Shown here piece by piece: positions 11,118 to 21,500 of a DNA stretch of 64,000 nucleotides. Source of the DNA: Perilla frutescens. Its lineage: Eukaryota > Streptophyta > Magnoliopsida > Lamiales > Lamiaceae. The stretch spans positions 7,710,501 to 7,774,500 of the forward strand of contig BRKX01000006.1 in assembly GCA_026008535.1 (NCBI GenBank), written 5' to 3'. The number at the start of each line of letters is the position of its first letter. Position 1 is the first letter of the stretch. The notes below the pieces were generated by a model. The model worked only from the letters and a program-made list of their open reading frames with translations, was not told where the DNA came from and did not search any database. Made by a program: the position numbers and the translations under genes.

Positions 11118-11854
11118 ACTTGTATAAGACCGTCTAGCGGGTTTCTTGCGTTAGACGAGTCAGATAAGATCCAAACACACCCAAAATCCTTCCAAACCCG
11201 TCAAAACTCACAAAAACAGTCAGGCGCGTGGGCTACATGCGCCCACCCACGCGCGGCCACTCGGGTATCACTAGGTATAAAGTAAAGTATCACTATGTGT
11301 GAAATATCAGTAACTGTGAAGTGAAGTATCATTAACTCTGAAGTGAAGTATAATTAGATATAAATTTGGCGAAATATCATTAACTATTTAGTGAAGTATC
11401 ATTAGATATATATATGGTAAAGTATCATTAACTCTAAAGTGAAGTATCATTAAATATAAATTTGGCAAAATATCATTCACTATTACGTGAAGTATCATTA
11501 GATATATATCTAGTGAAGTATCATTAACTCTGATGTGAAGTATCATTATCTATGAAATGAAGTATCATTAACTATGAAGTGAATTATAATTAGATATAAA
11601 TTTGGCAAAATATCATTAACTATTAAGTGAAGTATCATTAAATATATATTTGGTGAAGTATCATTAATTCGGAAGTGGGATATACTATGATACTTTACTT
11701 TGCAGTTAGTGATACTTCACGCATATAATGATACTTTACATTATACCTAATGATACCCGAGTCATTTTATTTTTTAATTGTATATTTTATTCAACTCGAA
11801 TTTAGGTTGAGATCCGTCTAACGTAAAAGATCCGTTAGACGGTCTTACACAGGT
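11118..11854. mobile_element. Long-TIR non-autonomous element with an AGTATCATTA minisatellite core
   Basis: The left end reads ACTTGTATAAGACCGTCTAG and the right end in reverse complement ACCTGTGTAAGACCGTCTAA. Each arm itself contains an inverted pair (CCGTCTAACG ... CGTTAGACGG on the right). Inverted similarity resumes further in with ACTCGGGTATCACTAGGTAT (left, about 11261) against its counterpart ending near 11765. The left arm carries an extra GC-rich piece (CACGCGCGGCC near 11250). The centre is a short-period repeat. No coding sequence. Superfamily unresolved; Mutator-like is possible because of the long arms. Confidence 0.65.
11275..11690. repeat. Minisatellite, about 24-bp monomer around GAAGTATCATTA with higher-order structure
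   Basis: GTGAAGTATCATTA and close variants recur about fifteen times. Monomers form a larger unit of roughly 100-145 bp marked by ATATAAATTTGGC, which appears four times. The array is the interior of the inverted-repeat element and does not extend beyond it. Confidence 0.8.
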
Positions 11855-12344
11855 GTGCCCAAAATATTTTTGTTGTTAGTGGCTAATCATTAATTATCCT
11901 TTAAGAGCGATTCCGTATAACTTTGGTTGAGGACATGTTAGTTAATATGGATAACTTTGTTGAAGTAGAAATTATAATTTGTTTTTGTCTTTTCATACGA
12001 AGGTATATATATTTAAATGGTGAATCATAATATATGGTTATAAAGATAGTCGAGTGTATTTTTCAATAAAAAAATATTAATAATGAATGAAGTTATAGTT
12101 GTTTGATTATAAGTTGATTGCAAGTCAAATAATTGACGAATAAAAACTTAACAACCAGTTCAGAGAAAGAAGAAAAAATGGCGGACAACTAGTGCGGGTG
12201 AACACGAAGCAAAATAAAATTTCTTACGTTAATAATATTATGAAAAAAAATTAAAATAGAATGAAAAATACTCATAATGAAAAGGAAAAAAAAAATACTC
12301 GTAAAAATATGTAAATTTAATTTTAATAGCAGTTATATTGCTTG

Positions 12345-12378
<34 letters not shown>

Positions 12379-12627
12379 TTCATAATATATAACATTATAT
12401 AATTACTTTTAGTTTAAGATTACAGAATTGCATTTGAAGAAAGAAAATGCATATAAGAAAGAAAGATATGATCATATGATAAGGAAACATGATAATTATT
12501 GAATTATATATCATAATATCCAACCTTACTTAAAATTTGTAATATATTACAAAATTGGCAACCGCCTTGAATTGTGGCTCACATCTAAAAGAGACCTAGT
12601 ATATTGGTTTTTCCCTTGTCATTAATA
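11855..12627. other. AT-rich spacer
   Basis: Intergenic DNA with an (AT)n tract at about 12348-12375. No gene or clear element. Confidence 0.5.
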
Positions 12628-12870
12628 CTTCCTCTATGTCATTTTGATTGTTATTTTAGTTTTTTTTTTTATCTAAAATTAATAATTAATTTTATGAACT
12701 AATATATTCATTCCACACATATGACATAAAATCTTACACTTATATTTTTTTAAAACAGTGTTTGGAATATGGTTAAAATTGAGAAAGAGTGACTGAAAAT
12801 ATATAAAACAATAAACATTTTGACATAAATAAAAAAAGTTAAAATAACCATCAAAACGAAACGGAGGGAG
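12628..12870. mobile_element. Stowaway-type MITE
   Basis: Body flanked by TA on the left. The left arm CTTCCTCTATGTCATTTTGA matches the right arm in reverse complement CTCCCTCCGTTTCGTTTTGA, and both continue to GTTATTTTA. About 243 bp and non-coding, the size and terminal style (CTCCCTCCGT) of Stowaway/Tc1-Mariner MITEs. Confidence 0.75.
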
Positions 12871-13178
12871 CAAAATATATTGCGCCAAAAAATTAAGAAA
12901 ATAAAAATTACCACTATGTCATGCTTGCTGATCAAATCAGCAAATTACATTAAACATTATTATCTAAAACTGGAATCTTGAAGACCAAATATGGCATTAA
13001 TTATCAACCATTCCATTTATGGGCTATAATGGATGAAGGATCAAAACTTTGACTTTCACGACTACAAGTTCCACAAATTTAATTCAACACTATCATATCA
13101 TATATATATACTATATATGGGGATCTTATTTTAACATATCATCATAATTTTCTTATGTCATGCGTTGATTAGTATTCA

Positions 13179-14358
13179 GGCAAAACTTTTGGACAAAGCA
13201 CGTTCCTAAGTTCCTATATTTTCATTATTTATTTTAATAAGTTCTTGTACAATTCTTTTATTTCAATAGATCCTTATATTTTTATATTCGATTTCATTAG
13301 TCCTTATTTAACGAGCTAGAATTTATTACAGTCATTAACTTTTCTGTTATTTAAATAACACATCATCTATTATTAATTTAATTAAATTCTATATCATATC
13401 GTTTGGAGACTTGCAATCCAAAAACTATATTAGTACCCCGTCGCTAGATCCGTCGCTAAGCCTTGACGACGGGCGAGCCACCGTCGCTATATAGCGACGG
13501 GGTGCCCCGTCGCTAGATCCGTCGCTAAGCCTTGGCGACGGGCGAGCCACCGTCGCGCATGATTAGCGACGAGCGATTTAGCGACGGGGGTTTCCCGTCG
13601 CTAAACCCTGTAGCGACGGGATTAGCGACGGAAAACCCGTCGCTAAATCAGAATTTTTTTGTAGTGCCTAATATATATGATATATCTAAATCAAATAAGA
13701 AATTATTGACTTCACTCCCTTAGCTTTAGTTCTTCTCTGTCGATTAGTTTTGGAAGCAAGAAAAAAAAATTGTAGGCCAATCTCGAATTTTACGCACAAA
13801 CTTTTCACCTAATCCTTAACAAGTTAAGGACGTCAGTTTTCCTCCAACTCTCGCTTTCTTCTATAACAAGACCAATCAATTCTACAAAATCATTGTTAAT
13901 TACTTTCTTCAATTTCGCTATTTATTGAAGAAAAACTTTTGTGAAAATTGGTTTGATGCAATGAACAAGCTATCTTTCACAAAAAAAATTACCCTTGTTA
14001 AGTTCACTGTAGAATTAATCTTTGCCTTAAAAGGACCAGCATTGGCAATTCTTGTTGCAGACAACTCCGCCATGGCGCAATCGGTAGATCGAAGAAATGA
14101 TAAAAAAAAAATCATATTTGATTTAACGATAAGGTTATAAGTTTTTTATAATAATATGAAGTCTCCAACTATTGGATATGATGTGGAATTTAATCAAATT
14201 AGTAATAGGCTATGTGTTATTTAGATTGATTAATTAAATAAGGATCTTATGAAATCGAATATAAAAATATAAGGAGCTACTAAAACGAAAAAATAGTACG
14301 TATAAGGATTTATTGAAACAAAAAATGTAAGTAAAAGGGTCTAAGGAAATGTTTTGCC
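13179..14358. mobile_element. Long-TIR element (about 230-bp arms) with a nested CACTA end
   Basis: The arms start GGCAAAACTTTT (13179) and, in reverse complement, GGCAAAACATTT (from 14358). They share, in order, CCTTATATTTTTATATTCGA, AGTCCTTATTTAA or similar, TAAATAACACAT, ATTACTAATTT or ATTATTAATTT and GGAGACTT. Between the arms are a CACTA-type end (13433-13666) and about 450 bp of other sequence with a short open stretch at 13925-14140 that I cannot identify. Arms this long suggest a Mutator-like or foldback element. No convincing target duplication. Confidence 0.7.
13433..13666. mobile_element. CACTA (En/Spm) element end with subterminal CGTCGCTA repeats
   Basis: Read on the minus strand from 13666 it starts CACTACAAAAAAATTC, the classic CACTA terminus, followed by many copies of TTTAGCGACGG and its complement CCGTCGCTAA, the usual subterminal transposase-binding pattern. 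A 66-bp unit beginning CCCCGTCGCTAGATCCGTCG occurs twice in tandem (from about 13436 and 13502). No partner CACTAC terminus is visible on the left, so this is a truncated or solo end. Confidence 0.75.
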
Positions 14359-14695
14359 AAACTTTTGCATTTAAATATCCAATTCTCTGCATGGGCATAA
14401 ATACTTGGGTTACTAAATATATAAATTTTAACACAATTTGCAATTTAAACAAGAACTTTGAAACGTTGTACACAACATAACTTTACAATTCTTTGCTAAT
14501 TATAGACACCCCCAAAATTTTCAACCAACGAAAAATGATAATGATATAACATGAAATATTGAAAATTAGCATAGATCGATATATAAAATAATAATAATAA
14601 TTGCAATATTTCAAATTTCTTATCTAAATCGGGAGTCAAAGTTCAGATATTTAATCATAATTAGCCTTAAATATTTACCATAAAAAATATATTTA

Positions 14696-15107
14696 GGTCT
14701 CGTTTGTTAAACAGTATAAGATAAAATATGGTACTTATAACGTTCTATTTTTTTCCAATTTTTCTTCAATTTTTCAAATTTTTAAATCCAAAATAAAAGT
14801 TATAATAGATAATCTGAAAAATTCATAATTCTTTTTCTTTGAAAAATTATGAATCCAAATTTAATAATTATCCATATAAATAAAAGATAATTGATGAAGA
14901 AATCGAAAATGAAATGGTTTCTACACAAAATTTCTGAAGAAAAGTAATTAGAATAACCTAGGTGGTATTTAAAATTCATGAAAGTTGTATCAATTTCTTT
15001 ATTTTGATTATTTCTACAATTAAAAAAAATGAACAAAATGTCAAAATTTAAAAATTAACGATTATATTATTTTATCAGGTCAGATTTCTTATCAACCAAA
15101 TGAGTCC
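14696..15107. mobile_element. MITE-like element with GGTCTCGTTTG ends
   Basis: The left end GGTCTCGTTTGTTAAACAG and the right end in reverse complement GGACTCATTTGGTTGATAAG are similar, and the interior is AT-rich with inverted AAATTTTT/AAAAATTT tracts. The sequence class GGNCTCGTTTGG is common at ends of plant MITEs. No coding sequence; family uncertain. Confidence 0.45.
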
Positions 15108-15419
15108 ACGAGTCATGCATAAGTACACCAAGGCCAAGGATATGAAATGAAAGAAATAATCAAATAATTGAGGTTGCCGCTTTCCAATGCTTTAATTTTC
15201 ATTCTCAACCTAGCTCGATCGTCACACCTCCTCGACTAGATGTACATATTTGATAATGTCACACACACACACACACACACTTTATATTTGTTAATAATAT
15301 TAATTATTAAAAAAAGAATATAATATTAAAATTCTAATTGCTATCTGTAAAGCTCCCAAGGGCGGAGGCAAGGCAGTGGGACACTGCATGTATAAACCAA
15401 AATAATAATGATATTTGTA

Positions 15420-15514
15420 CTACCTCCGTCCCAATAGCAAGGTCCTCCTTCTATTAAAATAAAGAGAGTAAATAATAAAAAGGGGACCTTACTATTGAGA
15501 TGGTGGCTATGGAG
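15420..15514. mobile_element. Short Stowaway-type MITE
   Basis: A 95-bp body between TA dinucleotides. The left arm CTACCTCCGTCCCAATAGCA pairs with the right arm in reverse complement (CTCCATAGCCACCATCTCAA then TAGTAAGGTCC). Strong hairpin potential. Confidence 0.65.
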
Positions 15515-15888
15515 TATCACTTTAATTTATGGTCCTCTTCAATTTCTATTTTATTTTTTCATTTCGTCTATTATAAGAATGGGAGGGTTTTAGCACGCTA
15601 GAAATCAACTTAATTAGCAATTCTAATATTTATAATTTGTGAATTTTATCTCTAGCTCTGTTGTCAATATAAATGATTAATAGATATATAATTCAATATT
15701 CCATAACTTTATAAACAAATCGATTATTCATAAAATCAATGAATGCAATCTTAGCCCACAAGAGTGAGCCAATGGAAATGTTGTTCACACGTACGCATGC
15801 AGTTCATCATGCATGTGTAAACAATATTTCCCCCCACTGGGATGGTTCCTGGTTATACTCATAAATAAATTATTTTCCAAAAATTATC

Positions 15889-15926
<38 letters not shown>

Positions 15927-16580
15927 CTTCAATCATGCACACTCTTAGGTAGTATTTATTTACATTTATTCTAAGCGTGTTTTAACTTAAATAATAAAAT
16001 ATATATATTGAATATAAACAATCTGGATCCTTGTTCCTGACGGTGTTTAAGTTTAATTCAGTTCGTAAAAATATCAGAAAAATACGAAAAGTTGACTAAA
16101 ATTTTGCAATTCCTTGCCGAACTTCTGATTATGATTTCCCCATTTTTAACGATGATGAAAACATTACATATATAATTGAATTCATCTAGACTAATAGATT
16201 GCCTCGATCGAGATCTTATCAATTTTAATTTGATCTTCTAATTAATTAATCCCTCTCTTGAATAACAATTAGCTAGACTCTGAATATATATATATAGTAT
16301 GTGTGTGTGTGTGTTTTGGGACATATTTTTTGCGCGCCGCAAAGGATCAGTAAGACGTTGACATTTCAAATGATTAAAATAAAATTACAGTAAAAAGAAA
16401 TTATTAAAACAAATAAAAAATCAATTCCTTTATTGAGTACAATTTAAATTGACAATTAATTAAATGACCAAACTATGTGAGTGAAACAACTACATATATA
16501 ATTGCTAATCAAACAAGTGAAGAGAAATGAATTCATAAAAGAATTAAAAAAACTTCCCCATCCAGCATGAATGAACATGA
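15515..16580. other. 3' flank of laccase A
   Basis: AT-rich intergenic DNA downstream of the laccase stop. It includes an (AT)n tract at about 15892-15922 and a TATG/GT-rich microsatellite at about 16285-16312. No other gene. Confidence 0.5.
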
Positions 16581-19421
16581 TCAGCATCTGGGCATGTCTG
16601 GAGGTGGAGGCATCATCTTTGCATCTGAACTCTTCCCATTCTTAACGATGAACGCCATCTCCATTCCCCAACTAACATGCCTCTCTAAATGACAATGCAT
16701 CAACCAAACTCCTGCATGTAAATGAATTAATTAAGTACCGTACCATATGTGTTATGAATATATATATTGAGAGTTGAGACCCGTTAGACAGTTTGACACA
16801 AGATGTTCGTTGGTACTCGTATGTACCTGGATTGTTGGCCTTGAACCTTATAGCAGTCCATCCATTTCTAGGAACAGCAATGGTATTCTGCAGAGGAGGA
16901 TCCACAAGATTATAACTCAGAGGGTCTGTTTCCCTATCAAAATTCCCACTCCCCATTCCCACCACGTAGAAGCTATATCCATGCAAGTGCATAGGGTGAT
17001 AAATTGCTCCAACAAGATTCGTTCCTTGAAAAACAATCTCCACCGTCGAATCATACTCCAACACTCTCACTTCCGTCCCATTTTGAGGCGTCCGATAATT
17101 GGTGCTGTTGGCATTCACCCCCGTGTAGTTGAAAGGAAAACGCGGATTCTTAGGGAAATCATCGCCATAAACCCCTCTAATCCGGTTATAATAAGCTTGA
17201 AGAATGTCGATTCTCGGCTGCACGAACGTTATGTTGTTCATGCTCGCTTTCAGGCGCTGCCCTCGTATCTGCCCCGTGCAATTAGGGCAAGCAAACGTGT
17301 TGATCGACAGTGTGAACACAAATTTCTTCTCCACTTTTTTAGGGACGTCGATTGGGTGCTCTCTGCTCGCTAAGCTTCTCAGACGAGCTGTGAAACTGTC
17401 GGAGGAGACGGTGTCGTTTAATGCAGGAAGAGTAGGGAGGAGAGGAGAAGGAGGCGCTGTGTAGTTTCCGGTGTATTCGACAATGGCGGTTGTGGTGAAG
17501 TTGCTGCTACTTCCGGCGACTGCATGGACTCTCGAAGCCATGTAGTAGTGATTAGGGTTTTGGTTGGCTTCTAATAGGAAATCGATGGTCTGGCCGGGAG
17601 AAATCGCGATGTAATCGCTTGTTAATGGCTTCGTGTAGGCGTCGTCGCTGCCCACGACGGTGATGTTGTGGTTGGCGATTTTGAAGAACATTATGTTGTT
17701 CATCACTGCGTTGATCATTCGGAGAAGATAGGTCTTTCCATAGTCCACTTTTAGCTTGAATGTATCTGCATGTCACCATATTAATTATTACTATTATTTT
17801 CAATTTCATTAATTGGGTCAATATAATATTATTGGAAAAATAATAATTAATAACCATGACAAAATAAATTAATGAAATCATGTGTCGTATTACTATACTA
17901 ATTAATTAATCACTTTTTTCAATTAGTAATTACCAGCTGGTTTAGAGCATGAGCGTAGATCATGATCACCAGGTTGACCATTTATGAGGAAAGCATCAGA
18001 AATACTTGGGTCGCCTCAACTAGCAAGAAATTGAGTCATCACTGCTTGAATGTCACTCTTCCACCATTCCCCTGAATTAAAATAATAATTAATAACCATG
18101 ACAAAATAAATTAATGAAATCATGTGTCGTATTACTATACTAATTAATTAATCACTTTTTTCAATTAGTAATTACCAGCTGGTTTAGAGCATGAGCGTAG
18201 ATCATGATCACCAGGTTGACCATTTATGAGGAAAGCATCAGAAATACTTGGGTCGCCTCAACTAGCAAGAAATTGAGTCATCACTGCTTGAATGTCACTC
18301 TTCCACCATTCCCCTGAATTAAAATATTTCACATTAAATTAGGAGTCTTGAATATCATATACATATATGTATGTATGTATGTACACTGCACATTCTTAAT
18401 TATAGCTAATACGAGATGAAATATCATTTAATAAAAATCGATATATATACACATACCTAATATTATCGGAATTTCTGCAGTAGGCTTGGGAAAGGGATAA
18501 ATGTCTCCCTCCTTAGGATAGACAACGAGTGCACCGTGTACAGTAGCTCGAGACCAGTCGCTATGAGCGTGCCACCACAATGTCCTGATTTCATCAGACA
18601 ATACAATTTTTTGGCTAAATCTAGTTCCGGGGCGAATCGGGCACTGAGTTATGTATTCGGGACCATCTGACCATGGATATCTAGGTTGTTTCACTCCATG
18701 CCTGCATACATATATAGATACAAAATTTAAATTCAAAATCCTTCAACAATGATCGATCAGTAGCTACCTATTTAATTATATGAATTCAGGATTGATCGAG
18801 ATGTGAAAAAATGATTTAATTAAATATATGAATGAATTACCAATGAATTGTGACGTTCTGGGTTGCTCTGTTGATGACGTCAACAATAAGAGTGTCTCCT
18901 TGAGTGACATATAATGTTGGACCAGGGAACTTTCCATTCACAGTTAATATGCTTTTGTTGCTGCACAACCTCGTGTATGGAGTATCCCTCAACTGCATAT
19001 ATCATATTTCACAATTATTACAAACACTATTTTTTTAATTCAATATTGTTACACACATTTTGCCACGCATATTTCATCTCTTGCATGCTGAATTTAATTA
19101 CCATCTTTTTTTTTCTTTTGAAGTACTAGTAGTGAATCAAATTGAGTCGAACTTCATGATAGTTTGGGTCGTTCATCAAGTTTAATTATTAATTCTTAAA
19201 CCTATCAAACTTTGAAATTGTTATAAGATTAGCAACTGCATGCATGTATGTATTAGTATAAATCTGAGTAAAATAATATTAAACTTAGAAAGCAATTATA
19301 GATATATAGCACAATTAAGAGCATTACTTACGATAAATTTGTGTCGATGGATCTTTGCATGGCTGGGAAGGAAGCCACATGCGAGAAGAAATAACGTGAA
19401 ATACAAGATGAAATACTTCAT
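16581..19421 (-). pseudogene. Laccase A (multicopper oxidase), duplicated exon 4 with in-frame stop
   Basis: Plant laccase, a secreted blue copper enzyme that oxidises phenolics and monolignols with O2. Exons by coordinates, transcribed right to left: 19332-19421, 18841-18992, 18457-18701, 18176-18313 (4b), 17934-18071 (4a), 16827-17765, 16581-16711; every intron is GT-AG. Exon 1 encodes a signal peptide ending near SHA. All copper ligands are present: HWHG across exons 2/3, WWHAHS in exon 3, HPMHLHG in exon 5, HCHLERH and an axial Met in exon 6. Exons 2, 3, 5 and 6 match copy B in length (152, 245, 939, 131 bp). Exon 4 is 138 bp, lies in a 242-bp tandem duplication, and both copies have TGA where B has a Gly codon (18258-18260 and 18016-18018). 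Unless exon 4 is skipped (it is a phase 1-1 exon, so skipping keeps frame), the product is truncated. Confidence 0.85.
17838..18321 (-). repeat. 242-bp tandem duplication covering laccase exon 4 and flanking intron
   Basis: Copy 17838-18079 and copy 18080-18321 look identical base for base over exon 4 (138 bp) and about 100 bp of intron, including acceptor and donor sites. Identity in the intron implies a recent event or recent conversion. The in-frame TGA is in both copies, so it either predates the duplication or was copied between them. An assembly artefact is the main alternative. Confidence 0.9.
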
Positions 19422-19538
19422 GCTTGATATGAATTAACTATATCACCTCCAACTTCTTATATAAATACGTGATTTTAATTCCTTCTTGGTAAGAGTTTTT
19501 TTGAATGTAATTGATATGTTTTCTTGAAATTTTAGAAG

Positions 19539-19546
19539 TATTTATA
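19539..19546 (-). promoter_or_regulatory. Candidate TATA box of laccase A
   Basis: TATAAATA on the minus strand about 118 bp upstream of the ATG at 19421. Copy B has the same octamer about 84 bp upstream of its ATG. A weaker TATATAAG-like site lies only about 40 bp from the ATG and would leave almost no leader. Confidence 0.5.
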
Positions 19547-20015
19547 GATGTAGGAAAGTGAAAATGCAAGGAGCTTCTTCCAGGTAATTACAAATTAAAA
19601 GAGATCAAGTCGTGATTATTTTCGTGTAGTGGAATTACAGAAGCTGCAGGTTTTTCATTTTCTACCATTATCTAATATGTTTGAATTTTCTAATACTTTG
19701 AATTGGACCATTTCGTTAGTTAATTTATCAACTTACTTCCTACAGATATAAATTTGAACTTTTCGGCATTTACTTTTCATCAATTCATAGGATATATGCA
19801 TGGTCAATGATATTCATCAACAATATATATACTTGGCGAGTTTCATTTTATTTATTTAGATTTTTCCTCATAAAATAGAACTAATAATTTTGCGAATAAA
19901 TACGACTTACATTTCAAGTTGGTAATCTAATGCCACGTTAATTTATTTAGATTATATTTAACATAATATATATGAATTACAGATCAACTAGCTAGCTAAA
20001 ACATTCATAAACATA

Positions 20016-20264
20016 TTTCCTCCGTTTATAAATTATAAGTGTCATTTTAGTATTTTAGATTTGTTTCACAAAAAATGTTATTTTACACATTTGAGGTAGA
20101 AATATAATTATATTTTTCTCTCATTTATTCTCATTTGATGTATCCAAACATTCCATTTTAACTCAATTAATGTATTCACATATGAAAATACGATGTATTA
20201 GATAATTTTATTATTGTTTTATAATATATGAACATTTCTCTAAAATGACGTGAAATAGAGAGAG
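20016..20264. mobile_element. Stowaway-like MITE
   Basis: TA-flanked element of about 249 bp. The left arm TTTCCTCCGTTTATAAATTA and the right arm in reverse complement CTCTCTCTATTTCACGTCAT both lead into GTCATTTTAG. The 29.2-kb MITE shares interior words such as TGTATTCACA. Confidence 0.6.
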
Positions 20265-20645
20265 TACAAAATGAATGGATATTATATATATAGTCTTACG
20301 TGGATTAATATGAAGTTTGGATATTTTTAAGTTATAGACGCATCTCAATCAAACTAGAGACTAAAGTAGTACTGCATAATTGATCATAGTCGATTTGATT
20401 TTGAATTGAAACCAACCTTAATTTTAATATGAATGGCCCAAATTAACCTCGATCAAGTATGAGATTAGTAAAAAATAAAAATCCTGATTAAACAATAGAA
20501 AAAAACTAAAAATGAAAAAGTTACGTTGTAAGAAAAAAATAGTAATTAAATGTAATTTTGAGAATGAGCACGTATCGAAAAGTCTTCCGATCCGGCAACT
20601 ATAACTACTTCCACGCTCTTTATCGACAAATAGTCAAACACCGGT

Positions 20646-20869
20646 GTACACCCCCTTGGGGATGGCCTAGTGGTGGAGTGTTGTTTCTTGAGGCCAAAGG
20701 TCTCAAGTTCGACCCACCACCAACACCGCTAGGTGTGAGCCTGTCACACCTGGCCTGCCAAGTGTGGTTTATCTCCCTTGTGTGTTTTGCAGGCTATTAC
20801 ATAGGGGCGGGGTTTACCCAGTGCGCACCGTGGCTGCGGGTTACCCTCGACATCAAAAAAAAAAAAAAA
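20646..20869 (+). mobile_element. tRNA-derived SINE with 14-bp target-site duplication
   Basis: About 224 bp ending in a run of A. The pol III A box TGGCCTAGTGG is at 20663-20673 and the B box GTTCGACCC at 20707-20715, the spacing of a tRNA-like head. The body is bounded by the exact direct repeat AGTCAAACACCGGT at 20632-20645 and 20870-20883, which marks target-primed insertion. Intact boxes, perfect duplication and long A tail point to a fairly young insertion. It cannot be a functional tRNA gene: no acceptor stem closes around the boxes. Confidence 0.92.
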
Positions 20870-20883
20870 AGTCAAACACCGGT

Positions 20884-21500
20884 CCTTCTGTGAATGTCCT
20901 ATTTACCAAGTATGATTTACCTCTCTTGTTTAGTTTTACATAAGACTCTGCGTGTTACCTAATTTAAAGTCAAACACCAGAATTTAAAGTAACGTGTGGA
21001 AATCGATTACCTAATTTTAAGAGGTCGATGTTTATCGTTAAATAATTATCCCTTCTCGATAATATTAATAAAGAAAGCATTTTGATATGATGGCATATAT
21101 ATATATTGTTCGTTTCAAAACTTCTTTGAATTTTAGCCTTTCCTTTCAAAATTATAACTTTGACTGCACTTTTGTAAATGGAGTAAGTATATATTTTGGA
21201 CTACTAGTTAATACTTAATGAACATACAGTATATATGTCTCATTACTTTAACCTTTGTACATTAATTAGTTGAAACAATATAAAATTGGAAAAGAATGAT
21301 AGATAAAAGACACAAGTTATTTTTAAGGATATTATTTATGCCCGTAATGGATTTTTCGATAATCATATTTTTCATATGCGTATATATGTGAAAGTGACAT
21401 TGTCTGAACTTTATTTATATTTTATATCTGAATAGATTTCTAGTAAGATCGACTAAGGGATCGTATTGGATCCATCAAAATGGTCCTCGGTCCTCCCTCC
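20884..21500. other. AT-rich spacer
   Basis: Intergenic DNA between the SINE and the hAT-type element. A short repeat of the phrase GTCAAACACC recurs near 20970. No gene. Confidence 0.45.

Noticed and set aside
13532..13723. 63-codon frame
   Set aside because: Lies in the CACTA subterminal repeats; no domain.
16774..17464. Plus-strand open frames of up to 199 codons
   Set aside because: They lie antisense to laccase exon 5, and the minus strand has clear copper-binding motifs; these are shadows.
20663..20715. tRNA gene
   Set aside because: A and B boxes are present but no acceptor stem, and the A tail plus 14-bp duplication show a SINE.
20558..20893. 111-codon plus-strand frame
   Set aside because: It runs through the SINE and its A tail; chance frame.
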